Below are positions 8,471-21,200 of a DNA stretch of 64,000 nt, piece by piece (positions within the stretch are counted from its first letter, which is position 1; each line of letters begins with the position of its first letter). The position numbers were made by a program, and so were the translations under genes. Origin of the DNA: Epiperipatus broadwayi (Eukaryota; Onychophora; Udeonychophora; Euonychophora; Peripatidae); the NCBI GenBank assembly GCA_028023455.1, contig JAQFVV010012420.1, positions 9,381,194 to 9,445,193 of the forward strand, given 5' to 3'. The notes below the pieces were generated by a model, which saw only the letters and a program-made list of their open reading frames with translations, was not told the origin of the DNA and searched no databases.

Positions 8471-10828
8471 ATGGCTACAACTCAGCCAGGTATTTGTGAA
8501 TTCGATGTTAATAGTCCTTCCGAGTGGCCCCAATATACAAAACGTATTGAATATTATTTCATTGTTAACAAAATCAAAGATGACGTAACGAAAGTAGCCA
8601 CACTATTACTTTTCGGTGGACCAGGTGTAATTGAAGTTGCAAACCAATTATGCGGACCCGAAGAACCGGAAAAACTATTGTACTCCGATCTAGTTGGGCG
8701 GCTGAATAACCATTTTAGCCCAGAACCGTCAAAACACATTGCTCGCCTACACTTGCGCAACAGACGCCAAATAAAGGGAGAAAAGTGTAGAGATTTTGAT
8801 ACCGCCTTAAGAGATTTGGCGCGAAAGTGTGCTTATGTAGACCTAGAAGAAGCACTATTAGATCAGTTTTTATGGGGGATGAGCGATGACAAATTATGTC
8901 AACAACTATTGGCCATCCCAGATCTGACGTATTCCGAGGCTATCAAAAGAGGGATGTCCCACGAACTAGTTATAAGCAGCTCCAAAGAATTCCAACAAGC
9001 TAACCTGGATGCTACGAAACAAACTTCAATAAGCAAAACAGAAGAGCTACCAAACTCGAAAATTGAATGTTATCGCTGCGGCAAAATTGGACACATTGCA
9101 CGTGAATGCAGCTGGAAAAATGCAAAATGTAATAAATGCGGGAGAGTTGGACACCTGGCGAAAGTTTGCCGTACTAAAAATAGAACTAGAGCGAATGACA
9201 AATCCCCAGTAAACAGATATGCCAAATCGGAACGTTATACCGAAATAAATAAGGCAGAGACCAAAAGCTGTCAACAAATAATGTTAGCAGTAGAGATATG
9301 TAACAAAGCTATAGAAATGGAGATAGACAGCGGAGCTGGGGTGTCCATCATATCGCAAAGGGATTGGTCCGAGATAAATAAAAACGTTAAAAACCAGCCA
9401 AGAGTAGCTAAAACAGAACTCAAGGCAAATGATGCAAATGGGAATCCTATTCAAATAGTCGGAGTAGTAGAGGTTATGGTAGCCATAAACAATCGCCGGA
9501 AAAAACTAAACCTATATATTGTCAAGGGCAATATAGCACCCTTATTAGGTAGGGAATGGTTTACCCCGTTAGGCATTAAGATCTGTATGGTAAACAAAAT
9601 TAACATCGAAAGGGAAATAAAACTTAAATTCCCTAAACTGTTTACCGAAGAACAGGGACGAATCACTACGACAGCCGTGGAAATTGAGCTTCGCGAAGGC
9701 GCAAAAGCAGTTCACTGCAAGCCTAGGAAAATACCTTTTGCTATGAAATCACGAGTTGAAGAAGCTTTAGAGGACATGATAAAGAAAGGTGTGTTGACTC
9801 CAGTCGAAGACTCAGAATGGGCTACTCCTATAGTGATCGTAGCAAAACAAAACGGACAAATCCGAATATGCGGGGACTACAGACTAACTGTAAACAAAAG
9901 TATTGCCAAAAGCCCATATCCTGTTCCAAATGTTAGAGAGATATTAGCTGGATTGGAAGGCGCAAATTTTTTCGCAAAGTTAGATTTAAATGCCGCTTTT
10001 CATCAGATTCCAGTGACAAAGGAAACGGCGGCGCTCCTTACCATAACAACACACAAGGGATTATATAATTATAATCGCTTACCTTTCGGCATAAAAATCG
10101 CCTCGAACGCTTTTCAAGCTAAAATAGACATGCTGTTGGAGGGACTGAAAGGAACAACGCCATATTTTGACGACATTCTGGTAACAGCGGAATCCGAAGC
10201 GGAATTACAAATTAGATTAGACGAAGTTTGCGAACGGCTAGAGAATTTTGGTGCAAAGCTAAACATGCAAAAATGTATTTGGTGTGCTAAAGAAATAAAG
10301 TTTTTAGGCCACATCATATCAAGCACTGGTGTTAGACCCGATCCGGATAAAATTAAAGCTATCATAAATGCACCAAACCCCAAAAACGTCAAAGAACTGC
10401 AGGCTTTCTTAGGATTGGTTAATTTTTTCGAAAATTTTCTGAAGGGAAAAGCACATGTAGCCACACCCTTGTACGAGTTACTTCGCAAAAATCAACGATG
10501 GTGTTGGAAGAACCCGCAAGAGAGCGCTTTTCAGAAAACGAAAGCACTGCTAACGTCAAACCACTTGTTAGTACATTATAACAGTAGCCTCGACATCACA
10601 TTAACAACGGACGCATCCGAATACGGAATTGGGGCGGTACTCAATCATCCGTCACAGAATAGCGAACGCCCAATAGCATACATGTCTAGAACGTTGTCAA
10701 AAGCTGAAAAAAATTACAGCCAATTGGACAAGGAGGCATTGGCCATTGTAACAGCAGTTCGGAATTTCCACCAATACATAGCAATGATTATCTATGATTG
10801 CGAAATATTTGATAGTAGTTTTATTTAA
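8471..10828 (+). CDS. Ty3/gypsy Gag-Pol polyprotein, 3'-truncated
   Basis: A single uninterrupted 785-codon frame. Residues 1-195 are a Gag capsid-like region. Two CCHC zinc knuckles follow (C200-C203-H208-C213 and C220-C223-H228-C233). The aspartic protease active site DSGA is at 286-289. Reverse transcriptase spans about 410-640, with LDLNAAFHQIP near 504-514, the catalytic YFDD at 565-568 and FLGH at 611-614. A partial RNase H begins TTDASEYGIGA (712-722). Homology stops near residue 770 (VRNFHQYI). The last 15 codons are unrelated sequence, and the rest of RNase H, the integrase and the 3' LTR are missing, so this copy cannot move by itself. Gag and Pol are fused without a frameshift. The intact frame implies a fairly young insertion. 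The start at 8471 follows the leader and gives the natural Gag N-terminus MATTQPG. Confidence 0.93.
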   Translation: MATTQPGICEFDVNSPSEWPQYTKRIEYYFIVNKIKDDVTKVATLLLFGGPGVIEVANQLCGPEEPEKLLYSDLVGRLNNHFSPEPSKHIARLHLRNRRQIKGEKCRDFDTALRDLARKCAYVDLEEALLDQFLWGMSDDKLCQQLLAIPDLTYSEAIKRGMSHELVISSSKEFQQANLDATKQTSISKTEELPNSKIECYRCGKIGHIARECSWKNAKCNKCGRVGHLAKVCRTKNRTRANDKSPVNRYAKSERYTEINKAETKSCQQIMLAVEICNKAIEMEIDSGAGVSIISQRDWSEINKNVKNQPRVAKTELKANDANGNPIQIVGVVEVMVAINNRRKKLNLYIVKGNIAPLLGREWFTPLGIKICMVNKINIEREIKLKFPKLFTEEQGRITTTAVEIELREGAKAVHCKPRKIPFAMKSRVEEALEDMIKKGVLTPVEDSEWATPIVIVAKQNGQIRICGDYRLTVNKSIAKSPYPVPNVREILAGLEGANFFAKLDLNAAFHQIPVTKETAALLTITTHKGLYNYNRLPFGIKIASNAFQAKIDMLLEGLKGTTPYFDDILVTAESEAELQIRLDEVCERLENFGAKLNMQKCIWCAKEIKFLGHIISSTGVRPDPDKIKAIINAPNPKNVKELQAFLGLVNFFENFLKGKAHVATPLYELLRKNQRWCWKNPQESAFQKTKALLTSNHLLVHYNSSLDITLTTDASEYGIGAVLNHPSQNSERPIAYMSRTLSKAEKNYSQLDKEALAIVTAVRNFHQYIAMIIYDCEIFDSSFI

Positions 10829-11086
10829 TTAAGTACGTAAATTTAATTTTCAAAGATAAGTTGTTGAAGATCTATCTATAAAGTATTTTTATATCTACTA
10901 TACATTCTTTATTAACTTTTAGCAATCATTGATCTACTTATGATTTAAGTATAGCCATCTTTTGCCACGTAAATACATCGAATTAATACAGCAAGGGGAG
11001 TTGCAACTTTGTTAAAAATCATTCTTCAAATCTTTGAAAGTTAAATTTACTTGTTTAATTAAATAAAACGTACTATTAAATATTTA
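10829..11086. other. AT-rich sequence between the gypsy break and the inverted repeat
   Basis: No gypsy homology and no gene seen. Probably the interior of the element that the gypsy fragment entered. Confidence 0.4.
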
Positions 11087-11130
11087 ACAATCATAAATAA
11101 TCTTAAGTAATGAAGACTAAAATTTCACTG
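11087..11130. repeat. Inverted repeat arm right of the gypsy element
   Basis: CAATCATAAATAAT followed by AATGAAGACTAAAATTTCAC, the reverse complement of the arm at 7779-7817. Confidence 0.55.
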
Positions 11131-11839
11131 CCAGATTAATATGTAAGTATCTTTAAAACTATTGTTTTTGAAACTACTTTCAAATACTGTATATGATCGG
11201 AAACTATTATTAAGATAAATATTTCAATCAATTTTAATTATTTCTTTCTCACTCAAATTTTGCCGGAGATTTTCTTTTGCGGTTAACTTACTTATAACTA
11301 GAGAAGTTATTTAAATTAAATTACTATATCAAAATACATAAATATTTCACACACTTCTTTTTAAATCATATTTTAATTTACTATACGAATCCTTTTCTTT
11401 CATATCTTTTTATGTTTTGCTTATCTTCTATGATCGCTTTTAAGATTTATTCCTATGATTCAACCATCTTCTATGGCAATTTTTATGAATTACTTCTTGT
11501 AAAGTAAAGTTTATTATATTGTATATATTTTGTAGGAATTTTTGAAAATTATAATAGACGATCGAAAGAAAATAAATCACATAATATAGCAATATTTGGA
11601 AAGAAAAAATGAAATGGCATATTTATGTATTGAAATTAAAGAGCTATTTTGGAAAGAAAAATTAGAAATACTCATAAACAAAGTAATTTATTAAAAAATA
11701 AAACCATTAAATTTATTAATAAGCAAGCTATAAAAATTTTTTGATTACATTTGTCTACTTAAATCTCACTAATAAATCATTAAGAGCGCGAAAGCTTTTG
11801 AGTATTATTAGAAGCTGAAAACAATAACGTCTGATTTGT
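11131..11839. other. No gene seen
   Basis: AT-rich sequence with no recognisable repeat or coding signal, lying upstream of the probable promoter region of the FAM199X-like gene. Confidence 0.4.
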
Positions 11840-12198
11840 ACGTAATAAATTGAACGCGTGGTTGAAAGCCGCTAAATAAAAAAATAAAACTAGGAAAAGT
11901 CTAATCTTTATGAGTAATATGCATGTTTTTATATATACAGTATACATTTATTGGTTTATTAATTTCAACACTAATTAATTTAAGAAATCTACCAATCAAA
12001 TAAAGATTTACCATTGTACAGCACGCTTTGATGACGTATGTACCGGTATTTTTTATTCCGCAAGTTTGAGGTGGTGACACGTTGAAGTAATTTTTTTTTA
12101 ATAGTAATGCTTTGTAAAATAGAGTTGAATAGTAATGGTTTTATTTAGTCTTGCTTCTACGTGGGTAGTTGTCTTATAATTGTCCTATAATTACTGAT
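11840..12198 (+). promoter_or_regulatory. Probable promoter and 5' UTR of the FAM199X-like gene
   Basis: This short stretch is richer in CpG than its surroundings and contains a cAMP-response-like element TGACGTA at 12032-12038. It ends at the ATG proposed as the gene's start. No TATA box is obvious. The transcription start was not identified, so the boundaries are inferred from position only. Confidence 0.4.
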
Positions 12199-12218
12199 AT
12201 GTCTAGTTTAACGACCAG
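12199..12218 (+). CDS. FAM199X: FAM199X-like exon 1, six codons plus two bases
   Basis: ATG at 12199 with a purine at -3 opens MSSLTT and ends AG at a strong donor, CAG|GTAAGTT. Its phase (two bases over) exactly fits the exon at 20261, making a serine codon across the junction. No homology can confirm so short an exon. The support is the donor, the phase, the promoter-like sequence upstream, and an MS- start like that of vertebrate FAM199X. Confidence 0.55.
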
Positions 12219-15200
12219 GTAAGTTGTATTTGCGTATTACCACATAATTCCCTCCTTTTTTTTTAATTACTTAAAATGTGCCAGAACGTTAAGAAATACT
12301 GTGCAATTCATTCTTTTAAGAAAAAAGTATAGTTTTGGAAAGACGTCTCATTCATTGAATAAGTTGTAAATGCTAATATAATTATTTTTTTTAGACAAAT
12401 TAACAGGGTGTGGTAGTACTAATCTTCCAAAAACATTTAATGTGGTTAATGATGAACAAAGTTTAATTAATTATAAAATTCCACTCGCAACTTCTTCCGA
12501 ATTATTAAATAAAAAGCTTTGATATGACTATGGAGTTGATAAAACTTAATTAGGCACAACTTATCTGAATTATTAAGTAAAGAGCATGGGATCTGATTAT
12601 GGAGTTGATAAACTAGCCTAATTCCAATATGTCGATAAAAACCTTTGATTTTAAGCATTTCTCCTTAAAGTTAAACATAATATAATTCAGCAAATTATAA
12701 TTACGGTATTAGATTTGGTCATTTTCGTTTTTATTAATTTTTTTAAAATTAAACCGGAGTTTAAAATCTCGTGCGAAATGTAATTGCCAGCCTCTGAGAA
12801 GCAGAAAATTTTGCCGAGTACAGGAAATATTTAATAGTGCTACGGTCGTTGAGAGTCATATTTATAAGATTTGTTCTTAAATGCAAACTTGATATGGCCT
12901 TAAAATTAGCTGCAGGCTTGACAATTTTGATTTTATTTCATTACAAGTATATTTTGTCAAATTTTTATTTGACATTTGTCTGAAGGTTTGTGATGATAAT
13001 ATATTATTAGATGTGATATGTTGGATTATTCCATCATCTATGAGTGAGTGTATAGAAAATTTTAAACTTTACAAATACAAACAACTTGTTAGTAATAACT
13101 CACAAATAGACAACACCTGTTAGTTATTACATGTTTCGAATAGTACTTTTCTCCACTCTTCTTCAGGTGTTGCTGGCCTGATATGCACAGTGACAGTATT
13201 TGCATAGAAACCTAACTCGCAACTTAAAGTGACAGAATAGCTCAGTTGGTTAGAGTGTTTGCCTTAAATTTGATATTCAAGAATGTAAAGGTGCGAGTTC
13301 GACTTTATGTGAATATTATCACTGTGCATATCAGGCCAGCAACACTTTTAAGATTGAAGAATAATACTATTCGAAATGTGTAATTATTGACCTGTGTTGT
13401 CTATTTGTGTGTTATTACTAACAAGTTGTTTGTATTTGGAAAGTTTAACATTTTCTATAGATTCACTCAGATTTCATTTGATATTTCTTAATTACCATAA
13501 TGTCTTACATAATCATTCTAGCACAGAAGTTTGCAACCTTTTTTTTGTCTTAATGAGCCATTTTTAGAATTATATTCACCAAAATAATACAACTTTAATT
13601 ATGAAATATACATTTTTTGAAAATTGAGCCTAAATCATGTTTTTTTGTTGTTAAAATAAATTAATTTGTGCTTTGTTTAAAGGTGCTATAGTAAATTACA
13701 CTGCAATTCAATTACTTATTATCTGTGTTACAATAGTCATTATTATAATTATTAAAGTAAAAAATAAGTGATTTTAAACATTCTTACTTCTAAATTAACA
13801 TTTTTCTTTGGTCAAAGAGTATGCTATTTTAAATATTTTATAACATTTAACTTGTATTCATAAAAAAATATGTAGTTTCTAATGAGATTTTTGTTGCTGA
13901 ATTTCTCGAGGAAGTTTGTCAAAATTCAATAAATATGATAGTATTTTCAAACAAGATGGCGGACTCTCACTGTTCAGCTGATTTTTGAGTTTACTTTTAA
14001 TAAAATTCATGTTCGAAAATGTTTGCAAAAATATGTGATTCAAAAATTGACAGAAATCCAAATGCATAAGTTTTTAATTCAATATAAATATCCGGCAAAC
14101 AGTTCCAAATATCAAAACAACTTGATCTTGCCTTATTTTCTATTTCAGATCATTTATGTTGTGCAGCAAAAGTACATTTCTATCTAAGTTTTCTAATTCA
14201 CTATTAAGATTTACAAATTTTGAACTTACATTTCCTTGATTTTTAAATTTGCTAATTCTAGTTGAAAAACTGCTTGATCAACATCACTAAATGGTGAGAA
14301 ATTTTAAATCGGGAGAAATAATTTCGAGTGGTCTTAATAAAAACGGTAAGCTTGCGTTTTCTTTCTAAACTCTTCAAATTTTTCACCAAATTCCGATTTC
14401 ATATTATCACTATTTGCGAGAATTATGTTAAATCTATTGAAATATGATCCTGTTGATATTTCAACATAGAAAAATGTAGCAATATGTTTTCTCTTAAATC
14501 TGCTGTAAACAAATATAATTTTGTTCAAAAATACTTCTAAAAGCGTAGTAGCTTTTTTCCCCTTCTTTAGCAGTGTCTTGTTTAATGTATTTAAATGTGA
14601 GGTCATGTCCACCATAAAATAAAATTTTTGTCACCAATCGTGATTATTGAGCTAAACATATTCAAGATTGTTTTGGTTTAAAAATAATTGTATTTCTTCA
14701 ATGCTGGAAAGTCATCTTACTTTATTGTGCAAAAGATCACAGTATTGCTGATATAGTGGTCTTGCCATTATTTTGTTCACAATTTGTACAACCAGATCCA
14801 TAACCAATATTTTCTTCGGAAAGGTTTGTAATCAAAGTGCAGTAGAAAAAAAACATTATGCCAAATTTGTTTTTTAAACATAGAAACAAAATGTTTCTTT
14901 TCACCGTTCATACTTCGTGCTCTATCGGTTGCAATTGATACTATTTTATTAATATCAATATTTTTACTTTTCAAACAATTGGTAACAGTAGATTCTATAA
15001 CTTCATATCGAGTTTGTCCTTTTAGTGGCAGTATATCAAGTAACTTCCTGAGGTTCGTCAGAGTTAACATCTACAAATAAGTACAGCCTGTGCCTTATCA
15101 TTCACATTGCAAAATTCATCGCAGGCAATAGAAAATCCTGGTGTTGAATTTAAATTCATAATTTGTTGACTCCTTAATTTCCCATATGAACAGTTCTGTC

Positions 15201-18200
15201 TTACAGTTGTAGTGGGCAAAGGCATATTTTATTGTAGCAATTGTTTGTTTTATTTTTAAAATTGTAAAAAAGCTATACCCCATTTCATAATTTCTAAAGT
15301 GGCAACAAAATTAGTAGTAGTTGTATTATTACTTGATTTTATCCGTTTTGAAAATGTATCTTTACTTAAGTTCATTTTATATTGTTTTTCTGCTTTTCTT
15401 TTCCCTCTCAATAAGTGTTTGCACATGCTTCATGTTTATTTAAAAAATGCCTTTGTACATTTGATTTTTTTGTTATTCGTAAACTATTTTTTCTATTCCA
15501 GTTTAAACTTAAGTATTTACTAACTTTAAGAAAAAAAATTGTTTAATAATATGCGAGATAAATATTTTGGACTTTAAATAACTTATTAATAACTACTTTT
15601 AGCATTAAAATTTGTCATTTATTGTTAGTAGACATTAATCATTTTAAAATTTAATTTATTATATTTTTATTCATGAACTTACTGTGGAAATAATTTTATA
15701 TGCTGATCTGTGGAAAATTCTTCTCATCTCTTTACAACAACGTGAACAATTTAGAATATGCATCTTGTAAAGTAATTAAAAGTTACTTTGTAATCTGGGT
15801 AATCTAAAATTGATTATTGATATTTTAAATACTAAGTTTCTCTTCTTATTTAATGAAACGTATCTGCCCTGTGATGTCTGTAATTTTCATTATATATGTA
15901 TTTAAATTACATCAATTTACATATGCTAGCCCAATATATGACCTATAATCAAACTTTGCTAGGACCAAACATTTCACTGTATGTCATTATAAAAAAAAAT
16001 GTTAATATTAATTCTTATTAAGCGCAATGTCAGCACGTAATACTTATATAAGATTAAAACCTTAATACATGCGTCTTGAGTGCTTAATTTTAGCAAGAGA
16101 GACCTCTAAAAATCATAATGCAAGATTCGACTTTATAAAGATAAGAGGGACCCTTATCTCTAACCTATTTTTCGTAATTATATAGCCAAACCTAAAGCAT
16201 TTTGATTTGGGAGCATGAAGCTAATAAATTCTTCACTGATTAAGTCCACTATTTTTATTAAACATTAACATTCGCGAAATCTTTCGATTTACGAGGAGTC
16301 AATATTCAGATATTAAATTTAGAAATATTTTGAATCAATTTAAAGTTGTAAATATTTTTATTAAGCGCGATGTCAGCACGTAATACTTATATAAGGCTAA
16401 AACCTTAGTACATGTGCCTTGAGTGCTTAATTTTAGCAAGAGATCTCTCTACAAATCATAACACAAGATTCGACTATAAAGATAAATTTAATATTTGAAT
16501 ATTGACTCGTTGTAAATCGAAAGATTTCACGAATGTTAATGTTTAATAGAAATAGTGGACCTTAATCAGTGAAGAATTTATTAGCTTCATGCTCCCAAAT
16601 CAAAATGTTTTAGGTTTGCCTATATAATTACGAAAAATAGATTAGAGATAAGGGTCCCTCTTATTTTTATAAAGTCGAATCTTGCATTATGATTTGTAGA
16701 GGTCTCTCTTGCTAAAATTAAGCAGTCAAGGCACATGTACTAAGGTTTTAGCCTTATATAAGTATTACGTGCTGACATCGCGCTTAATAAGAATTAATAT
16801 TTACAACTTTAAATTGTTTCAAAATATTTCTAAATTTAATATCTGAATATTGACTCATAAATCGAAAGATTTCGCGAATGTTAATGTTTAATAGAAATAG
16901 TGGACTTAATCAGTGAAGAATTTATTAGCTTCATGCTCCCTAATCAAAATGCTTTAGGTTTATCTATATAATTACAAAAAATAGGTTAGAGGTAAGGGTC
17001 CCTCTTATCTTTATAAAGTCGAATCTTGCGTTATGATGTGTAGAGGTCTCGCTAAAATTAAGCACTCAAGCCGCATGTACTAAGGTTTTAGCCTTATAAA
17101 AAAAATGTATGTAATTGGATATACTATACTTTTAAATTCCTTTCAGTGATTTATATCAACTTATGTTTTGTAGTGGTATTATTAAGATACAATATTAAAT
17201 ATCTTGATTATAAAATTGTGTATTTGATAATTAAAAAAAAAAAATTAGTTAACACAACAAATACATTTCTGACAAATATTAATTATTGAGGGTGTATGCC
17301 AGTTTTAAATGTTTTTCTGAAACTAGCACTTTAGTCCCAGGCTTTTGTTTCATTATTTTTCAGGAATTAGCAAATGTAATTATATCTAAAAGAGTCTTAG
17401 TTTAATTACTAGCTAAGTAAAAAGCTATTAATGTTTTAAATCATGCTTTTGTATTTATAAGTTTAAAAAGACTATTTATTATATAAATATGGTTTAATAA
17501 TTTAAAGACACAAATAGTAATAATTGACATTAATGCTATGTTTTATTTTCTAAAAATACCAATAGGTAGAGCAAAATTTAAATTAAGATAATTTAAGCAT
17601 TTAAATTAAATTTTTGTAGATCTAATTAATGTTAAAAAACTACTGTATTCTATATTTTACCCAGAGACTAAATTTCATCTGGTACAATATTGAAATGAAT
17701 AATGAAAAGATTATAAATGAATCAACAATATATTCCAATTGGTTATAATAAAAGAATATGTGAAACATTTATTTTTTGTAACATTGTTGAACAAGTAGAG
17801 TTCTTATAAAATAAATATATTAATAGTTTACTCTTGAATTTGCATTTAGTTTTTTTATATCTTATTATCAAAATTACTATTAATATTATTAATTAAAGAT
17901 ATGACAATAATATCTGATATGTATTTCTTTGACAAATATAATTTTTAGTTTTAGGATTGATGTAAAAATTAGAATTGATATATGTAACACTATAATAATA
18001 ATAATAGTGATGATGATGATGACGACAGTAAATAATACAATTATCAAATCATTAAAAAAAAACAATTTTTGTTAAAATTGGCTCATTATATTGTATTAAT
18101 GCATTGAATATTGATTTGTATATTACCATTCAATTATTACAGAATTGTAATAATTATATATATATCTTTATTATCACCACATTACCATTTCAAAAACATT

Positions 18201-21200
18201 TTATGGTTATTTAGAACTATTATATGTTAAAGAATTTATCTGTATTTCTAAGAATAATTAAAAAGTGCATCACCATGGCCAAAGATTATTGTTGATTGTT
18301 GTAAAACATGCTGATAATATATATAAGTATAAATATGTATAAATTGATTCATAAAATGATTTTCAAGAGAAAATTACATAAAATTAAATTGTAATATATA
18401 AATATATATTGCATAATATGTATGTCTAATGTAGTTAACTAGAATTAAAATTATTTTCAACAAACCATATGAAAATTAAATTGTAATATATAAATATATA
18501 TTGAATAATATGTCTGTCTAATATAGTTAACTAGAATTAAAATTATTTTCAACAAACCATATGAAACTCAAATCCAAACCTATGTTATATATAATGTAAT
18601 AAAAACACTTAAATTGCTCCACATCTTGTATCTTATTTGATATATGTCCAAAATGTAGCAACTTCTAACAAAAGATGGGGGAGAAGATATAAATCTTCGC
18701 AGTGATAGACTTATATATTTAGTATGAGTTAGAATTTATTTAAATGTTTTTTATTTAATTTTGTCTGTACCCTTATTTAAAAAAAATCTACAGTCATTAA
18801 TTTATTGTAAATCAAGAAATCTCATTGATATGACATCACGAGTTTTTTTTGTTATGGTATTAATATACTATTGTAATTGAGTTGCTATAAGTATTCAGAG
18901 GATTACAGACCCCCCCCCCCCCCAAGTAGTTTAAAAGTGTAGGAATTATTTATTGTCAGGTATAAGTTGTCAGAAGTTACATTTTAATTTATTATAATTA
19001 CATTATAATGTAATATAATTAACAATAATTAATTGCAAAGAAATTTTAATTTAAATAATTGCAGTACGGTTTTAAAACCTTTTTGTTTTGTGTGTGTGTG
19101 TTGTTGTTTTTTTGTATATTATATAGTTTATTCTTATTTGCAAATAATTTGTTTAAAAAGTATGTAAAAGAATATTTATTTTTAATGTATCCTATATTAA
19201 GTTTTCTTAAGCCAAAGCAAATTGAGTCAAATGGGCAGCATAAAGTGATAACCTTTGATCATCTGTTAGTGGTTCTTTGCCATTGCTTACCATATTCTTA
19301 TCTGGATTTTTTAAAAATTCATAAACATTTATTTTTTAAAAAAATCAATATTTTTAAGGATAATATCTTAATTTTAAAATGGTAAAATAATTGCAAAAAA
19401 CTTATGTAAATTAAAATTCTACTTCTTACCTTTGAATTCAGCTAAATGATTCCTTTTTTTTTTTAATCTTTAAGCTTTTAATATAATTTGATATTATGTA
19501 AAAATATTTAAGTTTCAGTAAAAATTTTATTTGATATAAAAAAAAACTTTCTATAAAAAATTTTATCATAAACTTTAGTGTCATAAAAAGGCTGAATTAA
19601 TAATGTAAATTAGCCTCACAAAATTGATGTATATGCTCATATAAAATCAATTTCAGCAATTATTATATAAAGCACACTTATAAAAGTGTTAGAAAATATG
19701 AAATGGAGTTTCTTGCATATACTTAATATTTTTATTAAAAATGTTTTTACAGTTAATAAAAAATGTTAATGTAGTTTTTTAGTTATGATAATAGTTCTTT
19801 TTTTTTATGCCAAATTAATATTTCTAAATTGATTTGTATAAGCAGTATTGTGATTGAACAAAGATATTATTCATATTTGAAGAAATAGATTCAGATTATA
19901 TTATGTATGGATTTGTTATTCATTTCTCGACATTTTTGAAAATTAGAAAGTTGATTGAATATAACTATAGAAATAGCAAAATATTTTTCAGTTATTGCCT
20001 TTAAAGTAAAACATAAATACTGTATTTTATGGATTATATATATTACATTTTAAATTAACTATTAAATGCAAATATCAGTAAAGTCTTATGATGCAGTTCT
20101 AACTATTGAAATAATAAGTGTTAGAGATGTCATTAACAATGCCATTGATGACCAAGTATTGGCACTTTGTTATAGTGCCTATTACCTATTCACCTCAAAT
20201 TGTCTTTGGGAGAAAATTATATATAACAAACATTTACTTGATTTTTTTTTTTTTTTTTAGTTCTCTTAATATTGAATCATTTGATGGACATGATTGGAAT
20301 TTTTTAAACAACCATGTAGAAACTGAAACTGCACTTAATTTACATTGGTACGTATTTGTAAATTACTATATATATATATATCATATAAAAATAAATAATG
20401 TGTATAGTATTTATATTAGAATCAAATTTGTTGATTCATTAATTTAAATGCACTTTGACTAGTGTTGTAAATCTTGAGTATTATATTTCATATCTGAGCA
20501 TATAAGTATTGTAGCCTATATTAATTTACAATAGTTTAATTTTCTGCACTTGATAACTTATTTTTAGTTTGAATTTTAATGTTGCTTTGCAGTTCGGGTG
20601 CTAAAATATAGTGAGAGAATTGTCACATTAATATATACTTTTTATTATTCTTACAAAATATTGGTTATTGCTGTGCATACATATATAATGTATATCTATT
20701 GCTATTTATTCTCTCTGAAATATATTCTAATATAAATTGTTTGATTATATTTTTATATAAAATATGTAAAATTGATTCTGCCAATTACTTTGAAGGTTAT
20801 TTCATCCCTTTCACTTAAAGAATTTCATTTGTTGATTTTTGTTGCTGTAATTTTTTTATTTTAATGATGTGTGTTGGCTGTTTTAGTCTGAGAGTTGTTC
20901 TATTTTGTGCTGGTGCCTGGAGTCTTTTTCTTTCAGAGGTCACTTGGTTAGCATTTATGCAGTTGTTTATAGTATAATCAGAGCAACACAGGGACAAAAG
21001 GTTATATGTTAATTGGATGAGTTATTGTTGAAGAATTCATATTAAATTTGTATAGTACTATATGGATTTGTGTAAGCCAGTTTGTATTTTAATTTTTTAA
21101 AAAAACAACTGTTTTGTACATATGTAATATTTGTTATATAGATGTTTTTAGTAGAATGAATATTAAAACAAAAAGTATAATTATATTTGATATTTTATAC

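Noticed and set aside
18911-18923. Poly-C and poly-G tracts (also near 6485, 37952, 58181 and 59042)
   Set aside because: Simple homopolymer runs without context. They are likely slippage products and may be miscounted in the assembly.
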